From: an uncultured Oscillospiraceae bacterium
GTDB lineage: Bacteria; Bacillota; Clostridia; Oscillospirales; Oscillospiraceae
DNA: 60,265 nucleotides
Reading direction: 5' to 3'
Assembly (NCBI GenBank): GCA_949494735.1
Contig: CATABD010000005.1
Location: forward strand, 1-60,265
The notes beneath the pieces are model-generated. The model was given only the letters and a program-made list of their open reading frames with translations, was not told the origin of the DNA and did no database searches. Positions 8,461 to 17,888 of this stretch are shown piece after piece. Numbering within the stretch: the first letter of the stretch is position 1; every line of letters starts with the position of its first letter. The translations under genes were made by a program, and so were the position numbers.

Positions 8461-11400
8461 TCACAAGCCGTCCCAACGGCCCGGGGAGGGGCCTTCGCCA
8501 TGCCCCTCAGGCTGCGGGGCCCCGGCAAACGGCCGTCCGGCCGTTTGCGCCAGCCCCTGATATCGGTTGTTCAGGCGGATCAATTCCAGCTCAAAATCCT
8601 GACGGTTCTTTTGGTTGATGGTCTCCAGAATCATCCCGGCGAAAAAGGATTGAATCGCCCCGATGGCGGTGAAGCCGCACACAATTAGCGTGGGCAGCTT
8701 TGGGACCTGCCCCGTCTGCATGTACAGCAACAGCACCGGGACAAAAAACGCCAGGGCCAGCGCCATCAGGACTGCCGCGCAGGTGCAAAAGAACGCGTAG
8801 GGCTTGTAAATCCGAAAGAGCCTGCAAATGGTGCGCAGCACCTTCGCACCGTCTGAGAAGGTGTTGAGCTTTGACGCGCTGCCCTCCTGGCGGTCCCGGT
8901 ACGGGACGACCACATTCTCAATCCGCATATTCTTGTCAACCGCATGTATGCTCATCTCCGTCTCCAGCTCAAAGCCCCTGGAAAGGACCGGGAAGCTCTT
9001 GACAAACTGATAGCTGAACGCCCGGTAGCCGGTCATAATATCGCGGATGTCGCTGTGAAACAGGAGGTTGACGCACCCGCGCACCAGACTGTTCCCAAAA
9101 TTGTGGAAGGGCCGCTTGTTTTCCTGAAAGTATGTGGAGGACAGCCGGTCCCCCACCACCATGTCGGCCTGCCGCAGCAGGACCGCGTCTGCCATCTCAC
9201 GGGCGTTTTCCGCCGGATAGGTGTCGTCGCCGTCCACCATAAGGTAACACTCCGCGTTGATTTCCCGGAACATGCGCCGGATCACGTTTCCTTTTCCCTG
9301 CCGGCGTTCCCGCCGGACAACGGCCCCGGCACGCCGGGCAATTTCCCCGGTGCCGTCCGTAGAGTTGTTGTCATAGACGTAAATCACGGCTTCCGGCAGC
9401 TCCCGGCGGAAAGCGGCCACCACCTTCCCGATGGTCCGGCCTTCGTTATAGCAGGGGATCAGCACCGCAATTTTATCCATGCCCCGGCCCTCCACCCGCG
9501 CGCCCCCGCCCGCCCCAGGGAGGGCTTCTGCCGCATACGCCGCGTCCCGGCCCGCAGGCGGTTTTGCCGCGCCCCCTGCCGGGGGCTCCGCCGCATCCTC
9601 TCCCGGGGGCTCCGCCGCAGGGGGTTCCGCCCCCGCCGGCACAACCTGCCGCCGCCCGCCGCCGTCCTCCCCGCCGCGCAGGAAGACGCTGCAAAACGCC
9701 AGCGCCAGCGTCAGAACCTGCACCGCCGATATGTACCGGTAGCTCTGGTGGTACAGCACCAGGGCGAGCCCCGCGATCTGCCCCAGGAGCGGCGCCGCCG
9801 CCCAGAAAAAGCGTTTCATCCGGTTCCCCCACCAGAACACGCCCAGCGCCATCAGCAAGATCAGATAGGCCCCCGACCGCCACAGCAGCATGTCAAACAC
9901 GCTGTTTGCTTCGGTGCTCATCGTCCCCCGGTAGAGCTCCGACAGCCGGGAGTGGTTGTAGTATGGCACTCCCGGCTCCATCGGTCCGAAGTCAAAATAC
10001 TCCGCGATTTGGTTTTCCTCCCAGAGGACCACATCGCAAAAACCCTTTGTGTTGAAGCTGTCCGGCGGCTGGCGCACATCCCACAGGAGGTCTGTCCCGT
10101 CCAGCCGGTCCTTGACCACCACATCCGGGTACTTGCACAGCGCCTCCAGGTATACGGAAAAGGCCTGCCCGGCGGTGATGTGCGCGGGATCAAAGGGGTA
10201 CTCGTCGGAGAGCTCCCCGCGGCCCCAATAATAGGGATCATGGCCCATATACCTGTCATAGTAGTCTGCCCACTGGTCAAGGGGCAAAACCGACTCCATC
10301 ACCGCGGTGCTTCCGGCGGAAAGGGCCAGCCCCTTATTGGCGCACGAGGCGGCGGCGCAGAGCATGGTGGTATAGGGGCTCATCATCACGTCCCGCGACA
10401 CCCGGAACAGGGAAAACACCGGCCCCTTATATACGGCGGCCAGCAGCACGCCGCACAGGCACACCGCCGCCAGCCGGAGCTTTACCTGGGGGAAATGGCG
10501 CAGGGTAATCCACGCGAACAGCAGCAGGACCGCGGCAAAGGGCACGACGCCGTTGTGCCGGAACGCATAGATCAGAAACAGGGACAGCGCCAGCGCTCCC
10601 AGGAACCGCCACCTCCGCAGCTCCTCCAGGTTCAAGGCCAGACGGACCAGCAGGTATGTCCCCCACAGCAGCGCCAGCGTGTACGGGTAGTCCTTCAGCG
10701 GGGTAATCCCGAAAACCACCAGATTGGGCAGCAGGCCGAACCCGGCGCCCAGCACCGCCAGCGCCTGAAAGGGCAGCCCGCGGTCATAGCCCAGCATCAA
10801 AAATTCCGTGCACAGCAGGGCAAAGAAAAACAGCTGCACGGCCACAAGGGCCCCGGCATGGGGGCAGATGTCCAGGACCACCCGGAACAGTATGGCGTTT
10901 ATGGCCGGGTGCCAATCCCAAATGGTGTCATGCGCCACCGCCTGAATCATCAAATCAATACTGTCCGTCGCAAACCCGCCCGGCCAGAAGTTCCAGAGGA
11001 CAACCGCCTGGCATGCGCACAGGACTGCCAGCAGCCCCCAAAAGGCCAGGCGGCGGTAGGCGGGCCCGTTTCCGGGACTGCGGAGGGATGCCAGCCATTC
11101 CAGCCCAAGGAGCAGCAGATAAATCACGGGGATGAACCAGACCGTCCCCAGCGCCACATAGAAGGCCCCCTCCGGGGAAAAGTGCACCCGGGTATTTCCG
11201 TCCAGGAAAAAGCGCTGGCCGAAGGACGCCAGGGAGGCATACAGCGCGATTGCCGCCACCAGGGCGGTTTTGCCCCGGGTCCTGTACTTTTCCAGAAGGC
11301 GGCGGCCCAGGCCGGAGGGCAGGCACAGCCAGGCGCCCGCAGTGAGCAGGGCCAGGAACCCGGCCGTAACCCCGTCCGGCCCGATCTTTGGGGAGGTGAA

Positions 11401-12297
11401 GAACAGCAGGTAATACGCTGCCGCCAAACCGGCCGGAAGTGCCAGCCTCCTGCCTGATCTCAGCAGCAGGGAGGAGGCCGGAGCGCCCCGAAGGCCCTTG
11501 TCCTCCAGGAACAGGAGAAGCTCCGCCCTCAGCCGGCTTCTTTGCCAGGCCAGCCCGGTGGCGTGGAACAGGATCAGGCAGGCCGCGCCGAGAACCGGCA
11601 GGAGCCCGGCGCCATACACCAGCAGCTCCAGGGGTGAATACGCCCGGCGGCAGTCGACGGGGATGTCGGCATATTCCACCGCCTCCCCCTCGCCCCACTC
11701 GGGGCAGCGCAGATCCCACGTGCCGCCGCTTCCAGCGGAGGACTCAATGGCAACGCTGCCGGCATAGGGGGTGTACGGAAAGCCAAGGCGGACCTGCTGC
11801 GCGGCAAAGCGCATGGTCAGGCGGTTTGCCACCCCATCCTCCTCAGGCCAGATCATGAAGTTATCGTACTCTTCCCGGTACAGCCAGCCGGAATTTTCCA
11901 ACACCTCCGCCTGCGCGACTGGGATGTTCTCCCCGTCTACCACCACATCGCACAGGCATATCTCACCGGCAGTCTTGGCAATGAGGGTGATATACGTCTC
12001 CCTCTGGGGCGGGAAAAAGGCAGTTCTGCATCCGGCCAGAATCAAAATGGCGGCAGCGGCGGACAGCAGCGCCACCCAAGGCGCCGGCGCTGATTTGAAA
12101 AGCCGTCCGGCAGCGTACAAAAGGGTCCCGCACACAGCCAGGGCGCACCCAAACGCGGCCAGGCGCAGCCACATAAAATTCAGCGGGTACAGGTTGTCCA
12201 CATAAGCCGTCAGGCAAAGGCCGGCAAGCACGCAGGCCGCCCCCTTCAGCACCTTTGCCCGCACCGGGTCCGCAAGCAGTTTTTTCAGCGCGCTCAT
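8461..12297 (-). CDS. Fusion of DUF6020/GT-C-like membrane protein with DPM1-like GT2 glycosyltransferase
   Basis: 1278 residues starting at ATG 12297 (GGAGGAG about 7 bp upstream; ATGA overlap with the flippase gene); the longer open frame only reflects overlap with that gene. Residues 1 to about 860 form a multi-span membrane protein resembling DUF6020/GT-C glycosyltransferases, with the ATDSIDL and DWHPAINAIL segments typical of a first outer loop. After a low-complexity Pro/Ala/Glu linker (about 870-935) comes a GT2 domain (IPCYNEGRTIG, DNNSTDGTG, DGDDTYP) with two C-terminal spans, as in polyprenyl-phosphate sugar synthases. One chain would thus make a lipid-linked sugar inside and use it outside. 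An internal ATG at 9480 has a modest AGGG site, so separate expression of the GT2 part is possible. Confidence 0.8.
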   Translation of the reverse strand: MSALKKLLADPVRAKVLKGAACVLAGLCLTAYVDNLYPLNFMWLRLAAFGCALAVCGTLLYAAGRLFKSAPAPWVALLSAAAAILILAGCRTAFFPPQRETYITLIAKTAGEICLCDVVVDGENIPVAQAEVLENSGWLYREEYDNFMIWPEEDGVANRLTMRFAAQQVRLGFPYTPYAGSVAIESSAGSGGTWDLRCPEWGEGEAVEYADIPVDCRRAYSPLELLVYGAGLLPVLGAACLILFHATGLAWQRSRLRAELLLFLEDKGLRGAPASSLLLRSGRRLALPAGLAAAYYLLFFTSPKIGPDGVTAGFLALLTAGAWLCLPSGLGRRLLEKYRTRGKTALVAAIALYASLASFGQRFFLDGNTRVHFSPEGAFYVALGTVWFIPVIYLLLLGLEWLASLRSPGNGPAYRRLAFWGLLAVLCACQAVVLWNFWPGGFATDSIDLMIQAVAHDTIWDWHPAINAILFRVVLDICPHAGALVAVQLFFFALLCTEFLMLGYDRGLPFQALAVLGAGFGLLPNLVVFGITPLKDYPYTLALLWGTYLLVRLALNLEELRRWRFLGALALSLFLIYAFRHNGVVPFAAVLLLFAWITLRHFPQVKLRLAAVCLCGVLLAAVYKGPVFSLFRVSRDVMMSPYTTMLCAAASCANKGLALSAGSTAVMESVLPLDQWADYYDRYMGHDPYYWGRGELSDEYPFDPAHITAGQAFSVYLEALCKYPDVVVKDRLDGTDLLWDVRQPPDSFNTKGFCDVVLWEENQIAEYFDFGPMEPGVPYYNHSRLSELYRGTMSTEANSVFDMLLWRSGAYLILLMALGVFWWGNRMKRFFWAAAPLLGQIAGLALVLYHQSYRYISAVQVLTLALAFCSVFLRGGEDGGGRRQVVPAGAEPPAAEPPGEDAAEPPAGGAAKPPAGRDAAYAAEALPGAGGGARVEGRGMDKIAVLIPCYNEGRTIGKVVAAFRRELPEAVIYVYDNNSTDGTGEIARRAGAVVRRERRQGKGNVIRRMFREINAECYLMVDGDDTYPAENAREMADAVLLRQADMVVGDRLSSTYFQENKRPFHNFGNSLVRGCVNLLFHSDIRDIMTGYRAFSYQFVKSFPVLSRGFELETEMSIHAVDKNMRIENVVVPYRDRQEGSASKLNTFSDGAKVLRTICRLFRIYKPYAFFCTCAAVLMALALAFFVPVLLLYMQTGQVPKLPTLIVCGFTAIGAIQSFFAGMILETINQKNRQDFELELIRLNNRYQGLAQTAGRPFAGAPQPEGHGEGPSPGRWDGL

Positions 12298-13886
12298 TTG
12301 GAACTCCTCCGTTTCAAAGGCATCCGGGCAAGCCGGGCCCGCAGTTTTCCCACCACGGAGCCCAGCGCCCCCAGGGCGGTCTTGAATTCCCTGCGCCGGC
12401 AGTACAGCGCCAGAAGCAGCCCGTCCCCCACAACGGCGCAGATTGCCAGACGAGCGGCCAAGACCCACGGCAGCGGCCCGGACACCAGCCCGCAAAGGAC
12501 GTGCACCACGCCCCAGTCCAAGGCCAGGACGGCCAGATAACCGGCGTACCGAACGGCGAACGGCCCCACCGGTTTTTTCAGGCAGTGGCGGAAAAACAGG
12601 TAGGGATCCAGCCAGGCCGAGGTCAGCAGGGCGCTGAGCAGCGTCCCCAGGAAAACGCCGGCGATGCCGATGCGCCGCCCCAGTATGATAGAAAAAACCA
12701 GATTCAGCGCCGCCTCCGCCAGGGCCTTGTATTGATCCAGCCGGAACATGCCCAGGGCGTACCAGAAGGTGCCGATGGCGGTGCGCAGGCCATGGTAGAA
12801 GAACAGCAGGCACAGGATGCCCACCACCGTGCTGTCAAGGAGGAACTGGGGCCCGAAGCTCAGCTCGATGAAGGGCGGCAGAAGCTCGTACAGGCAGATT
12901 GCCGCGACGCCGTAAATCCACTGGGCGAGGAAAAACGCCGTCTGAAACACCGGCTCCATGGCTTCCCGCTCCCCGGTGGCCCCCAGGTTGCCCACGCTGG
13001 CGCTGATGTTCAGGAATATCCGGTCCAGCGTCTGCCGGATGAAGCTGACCACCATGTAATAGTTGGAATAGACACCCACCGCAGCAATGCCCGCGAAGGC
13101 GGAAAGGAGCAGGTTATCGGTGCTGTTGATCACGACCGCCCCCAGCTTGTGGAGGGACAGGGCCTTGATGTTGCGGTATATGGCCGTTTTCTCTGCGGCG
13201 GGCAGCTCACAGCTGTTTTTCTGCCGCAGGAAGGGATACATGTTCCCCGCACGCCGGAAAATGCACAGGTTGCACAAAACAGAGCTTAGGATTCCCGCGA
13301 TCAGGTATGCGGAGAAATTGCCCAGCGTAACCAGGATGGTAATCTGCACCGCCGTCCGCAAAATGCCGGCGGCGATCCAATAGAGGCTGATGACATACCC
13401 TCGCTGGTGCGCCGCAATCAGGCTTTGCCGGTGGGCCAGGAGATAGGAGATCACCGACTGGCCCAGATACAAAAGGTAATACAGCTTCAAATGCTCCACA
13501 TCGGAGGCATCCCCGGCAATGGTGTCCAAAAACGGCAGCATTCCCAGCCCCATCACCCCGACCGCCGCCGCGACCCCCAGATAAAGCCGCCGGTACAGCT
13601 TCATCAGCGCCTGCAGCCTGGGGATATCCCCCAGCGCCGCGGGCCGGTACAGGGCAAAGCTCATGGCGTTCGCGATTCCCAGCTCCGACAGGGCCAGAAT
13701 ACCCAGCAAATCGGCGCACAGGCCGCTCACGCCCACATAGCCGGCGCTCAGCGTACGTGTAAACATAATACGGGTGGCATAGCCCAAAACATTGGCCAGC
13801 AGCTGGGACGCCATCGCCGTCCCGACGTTGAGCGCGGAATACTCCACCCTTGTTCTCTTGGGTTCCCCAACCCCCTGCCGTTCCAT
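12294..13886 (-). CDS. Wzx/MATE-type polysaccharide flippase
   Basis: 530-residue integral membrane protein of the polysaccharide biosynthesis (MOP) family with about 14 hydrophobic segments and the usual N-terminal RVEYSALNVGTAMASQLLANVLGY region. It is expected to flip lipid-linked glycans across the membrane. I chose ATG 13886 because AGGAGGT lies 9 bp upstream; the open frame extends to 13976 but that start has no ribosome site and falls in a promoter region. Its stop overlaps the start of the GT-C/GT2 fusion by ATGA, so the two act together, separately from the PelG exporter further right. Confidence 0.85.
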   Translation of the reverse strand: MERQGVGEPKRTRVEYSALNVGTAMASQLLANVLGYATRIMFTRTLSAGYVGVSGLCADLLGILALSELGIANAMSFALYRPAALGDIPRLQALMKLYRRLYLGVAAAVGVMGLGMLPFLDTIAGDASDVEHLKLYYLLYLGQSVISYLLAHRQSLIAAHQRGYVISLYWIAAGILRTAVQITILVTLGNFSAYLIAGILSSVLCNLCIFRRAGNMYPFLRQKNSCELPAAEKTAIYRNIKALSLHKLGAVVINSTDNLLLSAFAGIAAVGVYSNYYMVVSFIRQTLDRIFLNISASVGNLGATGEREAMEPVFQTAFFLAQWIYGVAAICLYELLPPFIELSFGPQFLLDSTVVGILCLLFFYHGLRTAIGTFWYALGMFRLDQYKALAEAALNLVFSIILGRRIGIAGVFLGTLLSALLTSAWLDPYLFFRHCLKKPVGPFAVRYAGYLAVLALDWGVVHVLCGLVSGPLPWVLAARLAICAVVGDGLLLALYCRRREFKTALGALGSVVGKLRARLARMPLKRRSSK

Positions 13887-13957
13887 GGACCGTCCACCTC
13901 CTGCCGTGCTTTCCCGCCCGTTTTCCGCCTCCCCACCCTGTCCCCGCACACCTGGAG

Positions 13958-13986
13958 TTGATTTTTCCCTATCCATATACTATACT
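13958..13986 (+). promoter_or_regulatory. Sigma-A promoter for the tandem GT2 genes
   Basis: TTGATT (13958-13963), 17-bp spacer, TATACT (13981-13986), 41 bp before the TTG start at 14028. It lies in the 141-bp divergent gap with the flippase gene; I could not find an equally good promoter for the flippase direction. Confidence 0.7.
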
Positions 13987-14027
13987 GGACTTACAGCCAT
14001 TCGGCGGGGAAGCGGGGTTGGAACATC

Positions 14028-15095
14028 TTGATCTCAGTCATCATACCCATCTATAATGTGGAACCGTATCTGGGCCGCTGCGTCGACTCGGTTCTGCGCT
14101 CCGATTACCGGGACTTTGAATTAATTTTAGTGGACGACGGCTCCACCGACGGCTGTCTCCGCCTCTGTGAGCAATACGCCGGGCGGGACAGCCGCGTCAA
14201 GGTCCTCTCCCAGGAGAACCGGGGCGTCTCCGCCGCCCGGAACCGGGGGCTGGACGCCTGCCGGGGCGAGTGGGTCGTATTTGTGGACGCGGACGACTGC
14301 ATTTCCCCGGATTTCCTGGGCCTGGCCGCCGGGGCGGAGGGGGCGGACCTGCTGCTGTTCGACTTCGCCGCGAGCCGGGAGGAGCTGACCTGCGCGCCCC
14401 GCCCAGACGCGGTTTTCCGCTATGGCCGGGCAGATATGCCGGGGCTGGTGGAGCGCGTTTTGACCCCCAGGCAGCTGCGGAAAGGCGGTCAAATAAACTT
14501 TCGCTCCTCCAACGCAAAGGCGTTCAGAAAGGAGATCATCGACCAGTACGCCCTCCGCTTTGATCCAGACATCTCTTACGGGGAGGACAAGCTTTTTAAC
14601 CTTGACTATATTTTCCGTGCGGAGAGCTTCGCGTATCTCCCCGTCCCGGTCTATTTTTATGAAGCGCGTCCCGGCTCCCTGACGCATAGCTTCCGCCATG
14701 ATGCAATCAATGACCTCATCACGTTGATGGAAAAACTCCAGACGGTTTTGACGCAGCATGGCCCATCCCCAGCTATAACACTGGTCTATAACAATTGGGT
14801 ATTGGATCATATCTGCTTCGCGCTGACCGATTTGATTTTCAACCCCCCGGAACCAAGACCCCTGCGGGAACAATATGCCATGTGCGCCTGCCTCCGGAAA
14901 AAAACAGCCTTCCATCCGGCGTTAAAGCAGAATCTTTGGCTTGGCCCGCTGGAACGGCGGATTTTCCTGTTTTTCTTCCGCCTGGGGTGGTACCGTACCG
15001 CGCGTATGCTCTGCGCCGCCGCCCGCCTGCGGCGAAAGTTTCGGGAACGCACCGCATCCCTTCCAAGCAATCCGGGAAACGGGGGCGAACCATGA
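14028..15095 (+). CDS. GT2 glycosyltransferase (first of a tandem pair)
   Basis: 355 residues from a TTG start; the N-terminus ISVIIPIYNVEPYLGRC begins directly with the GT-A fold. Visible motifs: VDDGSTDG, ENRGVSAARNRGLDA, and the DxD as FVDADD, then YGEDKLFN, the acceptor-side ED motif seen in EpsJ/CpsI-like enzymes. It is a cytoplasmic inverting enzyme adding one sugar to a lipid-linked glycan. Stop and next start overlap (ATGA). It is a paralogue of the next gene; the two share near-identical DNA around the GVSAARNRGLDACRGEWV coding stretch. Confidence 0.85.
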   Translation: MISVIIPIYNVEPYLGRCVDSVLRSDYRDFELILVDDGSTDGCLRLCEQYAGRDSRVKVLSQENRGVSAARNRGLDACRGEWVVFVDADDCISPDFLGLAAGAEGADLLLFDFAASREELTCAPRPDAVFRYGRADMPGLVERVLTPRQLRKGGQINFRSSNAKAFRKEIIDQYALRFDPDISYGEDKLFNLDYIFRAESFAYLPVPVYFYEARPGSLTHSFRHDAINDLITLMEKLQTVLTQHGPSPAITLVYNNWVLDHICFALTDLIFNPPEPRPLREQYAMCACLRKKTAFHPALKQNLWLGPLERRIFLFFFRLGWYRTARMLCAAARLRRKFRERTASLPSNPGNGGEP

Positions 15096-16123
15096 TATCG
15101 GTCATCATACCCGTTTATAACGTGGAGCGGTATTTAAGCCGCTGCATCGGTTCGGTGCTGCACTCTACTTACGCGGACTTTGAACTGATCCTGGTTGACG
15201 ACGGCTCCACCGACGCGAGCCCGCAAATCTGCGGGGAATACGCCGGGCGGGACAGCCGCGTCCGGCTGCTGCGTCAGGAAAACCGGGGCGTTTCCGCCGC
15301 CCGGAACCGGGGGCTGGACGCCTGCCGGGGCGAGTGGGTGGTCTTTGTGGACGGGGACGACACGATTTCGGAGGATTTCCTGGCCCTGGCCGCCCAGGCT
15401 GGGAGCCAGGGCCCCGATTTGATCCTGTTTGACTTCGCCGAGGAAAAAGCGGCCCCGGCCGCCCGGCGCCTGCCGGAGGCGATCCGCTATGGCAGGCAGG
15501 ACATGTCCGCCCTCGCCCAAAGCACCCTTACCCTCCGTCAGCTCCGAAAGCAGGGGAACGTCAATTTTCTTTCCAGCTGCGCCCGGGCCATGAAAAAAAG
15601 TGTAATCAGCCGGTACGGCCTCCGTTTTTCCGAGGATCTGTTCGGCGGTGAGGACACGCTTTTCAACATTGAGTACCTGCTCCGGGCGGAGAGCTGCACA
15701 TACATCCCCCGTGGGGTTTACCATTACAACATCCATGGGGACTCCTTCTCCCGCCGTTTCAACCCCAGGCTCCCGGACAACCACGAGCTGCTGCTGCGCA
15801 AGGTAAAACGGGCCCTGGACGGATGCGGGGCCCTCCCCGCCCTGGAAGCGGCCTATCATACCTACGCGCGGAACCTGCTGACCTCCCTGCTGTTCCGCAT
15901 GGTGTTCAGCCCCTGGAATCCGGCGTCCTTCCGGGAAAAGCGCAAAATGTGCCAACGGTTCTGGAACAATGAGATTTTCCGGCAGGCCATGGGGCGCGGC
16001 AGCCGGTACGACGCGTGGAACCAGCGGATTTTCCTCCTTCTGTTCCGGCTGGGCTGGTATGGGAGCCTAGATATCATCTGCCGCGTCCTCCACATCGTCT
16101 GGGGGCGGAAAGGGATTTGCTGA
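15092..16123 (+). CDS. GT2 glycosyltransferase (second of a tandem pair)
   Basis: 343 residues from ATG 15092, overlapping the previous stop; the frame is open further upstream only inside the previous gene. Motifs: ISVIIPVYNVERYLSRC, VDDGSTDA, ENRGVSAARNRGLDA, DxD in FVDGDD, FGGEDTLFN. Same architecture as the preceding enzyme, with a diverged C-terminal half that ends in a similar basic WYGSLDIICR helix. The pair probably adds two different sugars, the N-terminal donor-binding half being kept similar by recent duplication or gene conversion. Confidence 0.85.
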   Translation: MISVIIPVYNVERYLSRCIGSVLHSTYADFELILVDDGSTDASPQICGEYAGRDSRVRLLRQENRGVSAARNRGLDACRGEWVVFVDGDDTISEDFLALAAQAGSQGPDLILFDFAEEKAAPAARRLPEAIRYGRQDMSALAQSTLTLRQLRKQGNVNFLSSCARAMKKSVISRYGLRFSEDLFGGEDTLFNIEYLLRAESCTYIPRGVYHYNIHGDSFSRRFNPRLPDNHELLLRKVKRALDGCGALPALEAAYHTYARNLLTSLLFRMVFSPWNPASFREKRKMCQRFWNNEIFRQAMGRGSRYDAWNQRIFLLLFRLGWYGSLDIICRVLHIVWGRKGIC

Positions 16124-16146
16124 CCGGCCCCGGTCTCACCCGGCGG

Positions 16147-16773
16147 CTATTCCGCGCCGTTTAAAAAGCCCACATAGTCGAAGGCGTCCAGATACCGCCG
16201 CTTCAAAGGCCCCGGCTTGAAATTTGTCAGCACGCCCACCTCCCCCCTCTCCTCAAAGCCCCTGATGTAGCAGGCGGAATCCAGCTCCGGATAGGGCCTG
16301 TGGGTAAAGACCAGCTTGTGGGGATAGGGCAGCCGGTCAAACCGCCGGAGGGTTTCATAATCGCAGCCGTCCCGGTCCGTCGCCATCAGGATGAGGCGGT
16401 CCCAGTTGATCTTCCTTTTCCGCTCCTCCCACTTGGCGGACGCCTCCTCGAAGGAGGCATAATGGTGGAAGTTTACCCGGACGTCCCCCAGCAGGGCGGT
16501 GGGGCAGCCGCCCGGGTTCTCCCGCTCCGCAAGGGGCAGGGCCATGTACCACCGGGGATTTCCGGCCAGCTTGATGAGATCCCGGATCGGGATGGTGAGG
16601 TTGACCGTAGGCGTCAGGAATTCCAGGCCCAGGTCATGGTACATCACGCCGCCGATGCAGTTGGTGGAAAGGATGGAAAAGCCGGGGCGTTTCAAGCGCA
16701 GGCGTTTTTTCCACAGGTAGGCCCGCCATTCGCGCTCCCTCAGCGCCTGGATCAGGTTGGAAGCATCGTTCAT
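16147..16773 (-). CDS. DUF1919-family polysaccharide-associated protein
   Basis: 208 residues. ATG 16773 overlaps the previous stop (ATGA) and has GAGGTG 6 bp upstream, which decides it over the GTG 9 bp earlier. The sequence carries the family hallmarks FSILSTNCIGGVMYHDLG, FLTPTVNL and, near the middle, LGDVRVNFHHY and DRLILMATDRDGC. DUF1919 members recur in exopolysaccharide and capsule clusters and are thought to be transferases, but no reaction is established. It is the last gene of the long leftward run that starts with pelD. Confidence 0.8.
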   Translation of the reverse strand: MNDASNLIQALREREWRAYLWKKRLRLKRPGFSILSTNCIGGVMYHDLGLEFLTPTVNLTIPIRDLIKLAGNPRWYMALPLAERENPGGCPTALLGDVRVNFHHYASFEEASAKWEERKRKINWDRLILMATDRDGCDYETLRRFDRLPYPHKLVFTHRPYPELDSACYIRGFEERGEVGVLTNFKPGPLKRRYLDAFDYVGFLNGAE

Positions 16774-17888
16774 CGAAAGCACCTCATCAGCCGCCGCGCC
16801 AGATTGGCGGCGGCTTCCGCTTTTTCATAGAGGGGAAAGAACACGGCGGGCGGCAGCCCCCGGTACAGCCCCATGAATGCCCCCCGGAGCCGGGAAGCCG
16901 GCGTGGGGCCCTTCAGCCGGGGCTGGAGGGCCTCCTCCTCCCCGCATGGGAACCAGTCCAGGAATTGCCGAACCTCGGACCAGATTTCCCGGGCCTTGTC
17001 CGTATGGGCGGCCACCAAGGATATGCCCTTGCCGTCGTCCGCCTCCGGGCGGACCTTTTCAACGCCCCAGAAATCCCCCAGGGTAAAGTCGCTCCCCCGG
17101 TCCGGCGCGGCAAACCCGCAGGCATGGCAGGCGGGGCGGATGGTGAGATTGGCAAAGTACATGCCGCAGTAGAGATCCCGCCCCAGGTTCGCCGCGTACT
17201 CCCTTCCGCCGGCGGTATAGGCCCGGGTGCGGCCCCGGTCCCGGTTTCGTTTGTCCCGGAAGGAAAAGGCCGTCAGCGGCCCATGGCGGCGCTCAAGAAA
17301 CGCGGTATAGTCCCGCCAAAGGCCGGGGGAGGGCACGCCGTAGCACACCAGGTCCACCAGGACGAGCCGGGCGTACTCCCGGCCCAGGAACCGCTTCAGG
17401 GCGTATGCCTGACAGGGCGTGCCGCAGAAAAGCACCCAGGTCCCCCCCTGCAAAAGGGCCTCAACCCGGCGGTATATGCCGTCCATCCGGCTCTGCACAT
17501 ATTTTGTCCCCTTCAGGGCTTCCAGTTCCGCCATCCCCCGGGCCTCCCGGTGGACAACCTCCATGGACTTGTCAAACGCCGCGCCGAAAACCGCGCCCTG
17601 CCTCCGCAGCACATACTCCGCCAGCACGGGAAACACCCCGCCCGACGAGCTGCCCAGGCGCACCGCCTCCTCCTTGGCCCGCGCCCCGAGCCATACCCGT
17701 CCGCCGCCCCCTCCGCGTTCCCGCCCCATGGGGCACACCGCTTCGCACTGGCCGCAGCCAACGCACCGGGCCGCGTCCACCACGGGATAGCGAAAGCCCT
17801 CCCCGTCCACCGCCATCCGCACCGCCCCCGCCCGGCAGGCGTCGGCGCAGGCCGCGCAGCCGCAGCACGCTGTTTTTTCCCCCTTCAT
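16770..17888 (-). CDS. Coenzyme F420 hydrogenase/dehydrogenase beta-subunit-like Fe-S protein
   Basis: 372 residues. Two N-terminal 4Fe-4S ferredoxin motifs (C8-x2-C11-x2-C14-x3-C18 and a second CxxCxxCxxxCP around residues 42-53) precede the FrhB-type N- and C-domains, with GSSSGGVFP, KGTKYVQS, FCGTPCQAYAL, DLVCYGVPSP and DFTLGDFWG all visible. This subfamily nearly always sits beside polysaccharide pyruvyltransferases in bacterial glycan clusters, as here (ATGA overlap with the pyruvyltransferase gene). It presumably performs a flavin/Fe-S redox step on a sugar or on the ketal; true F420 use is unlikely in this organism. Confidence 0.85.
   Translation of the reverse strand: MKGEKTACCGCAACADACRAGAVRMAVDGEGFRYPVVDAARCVGCGQCEAVCPMGRERGGGGGRVWLGARAKEEAVRLGSSSGGVFPVLAEYVLRRQGAVFGAAFDKSMEVVHREARGMAELEALKGTKYVQSRMDGIYRRVEALLQGGTWVLFCGTPCQAYALKRFLGREYARLVLVDLVCYGVPSPGLWRDYTAFLERRHGPLTAFSFRDKRNRDRGRTRAYTAGGREYAANLGRDLYCGMYFANLTIRPACHACGFAAPDRGSDFTLGDFWGVEKVRPEADDGKGISLVAAHTDKAREIWSEVRQFLDWFPCGEEEALQPRLKGPTPASRLRGAFMGLYRGLPPAVFFPLYEKAEAAANLARRLMRCFR

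Noticed and set aside
13887..13976. Upstream start for the flippase
   Set aside because: No ribosome site and overlap with promoter sequence; ATG 13886 has AGGAGGT.
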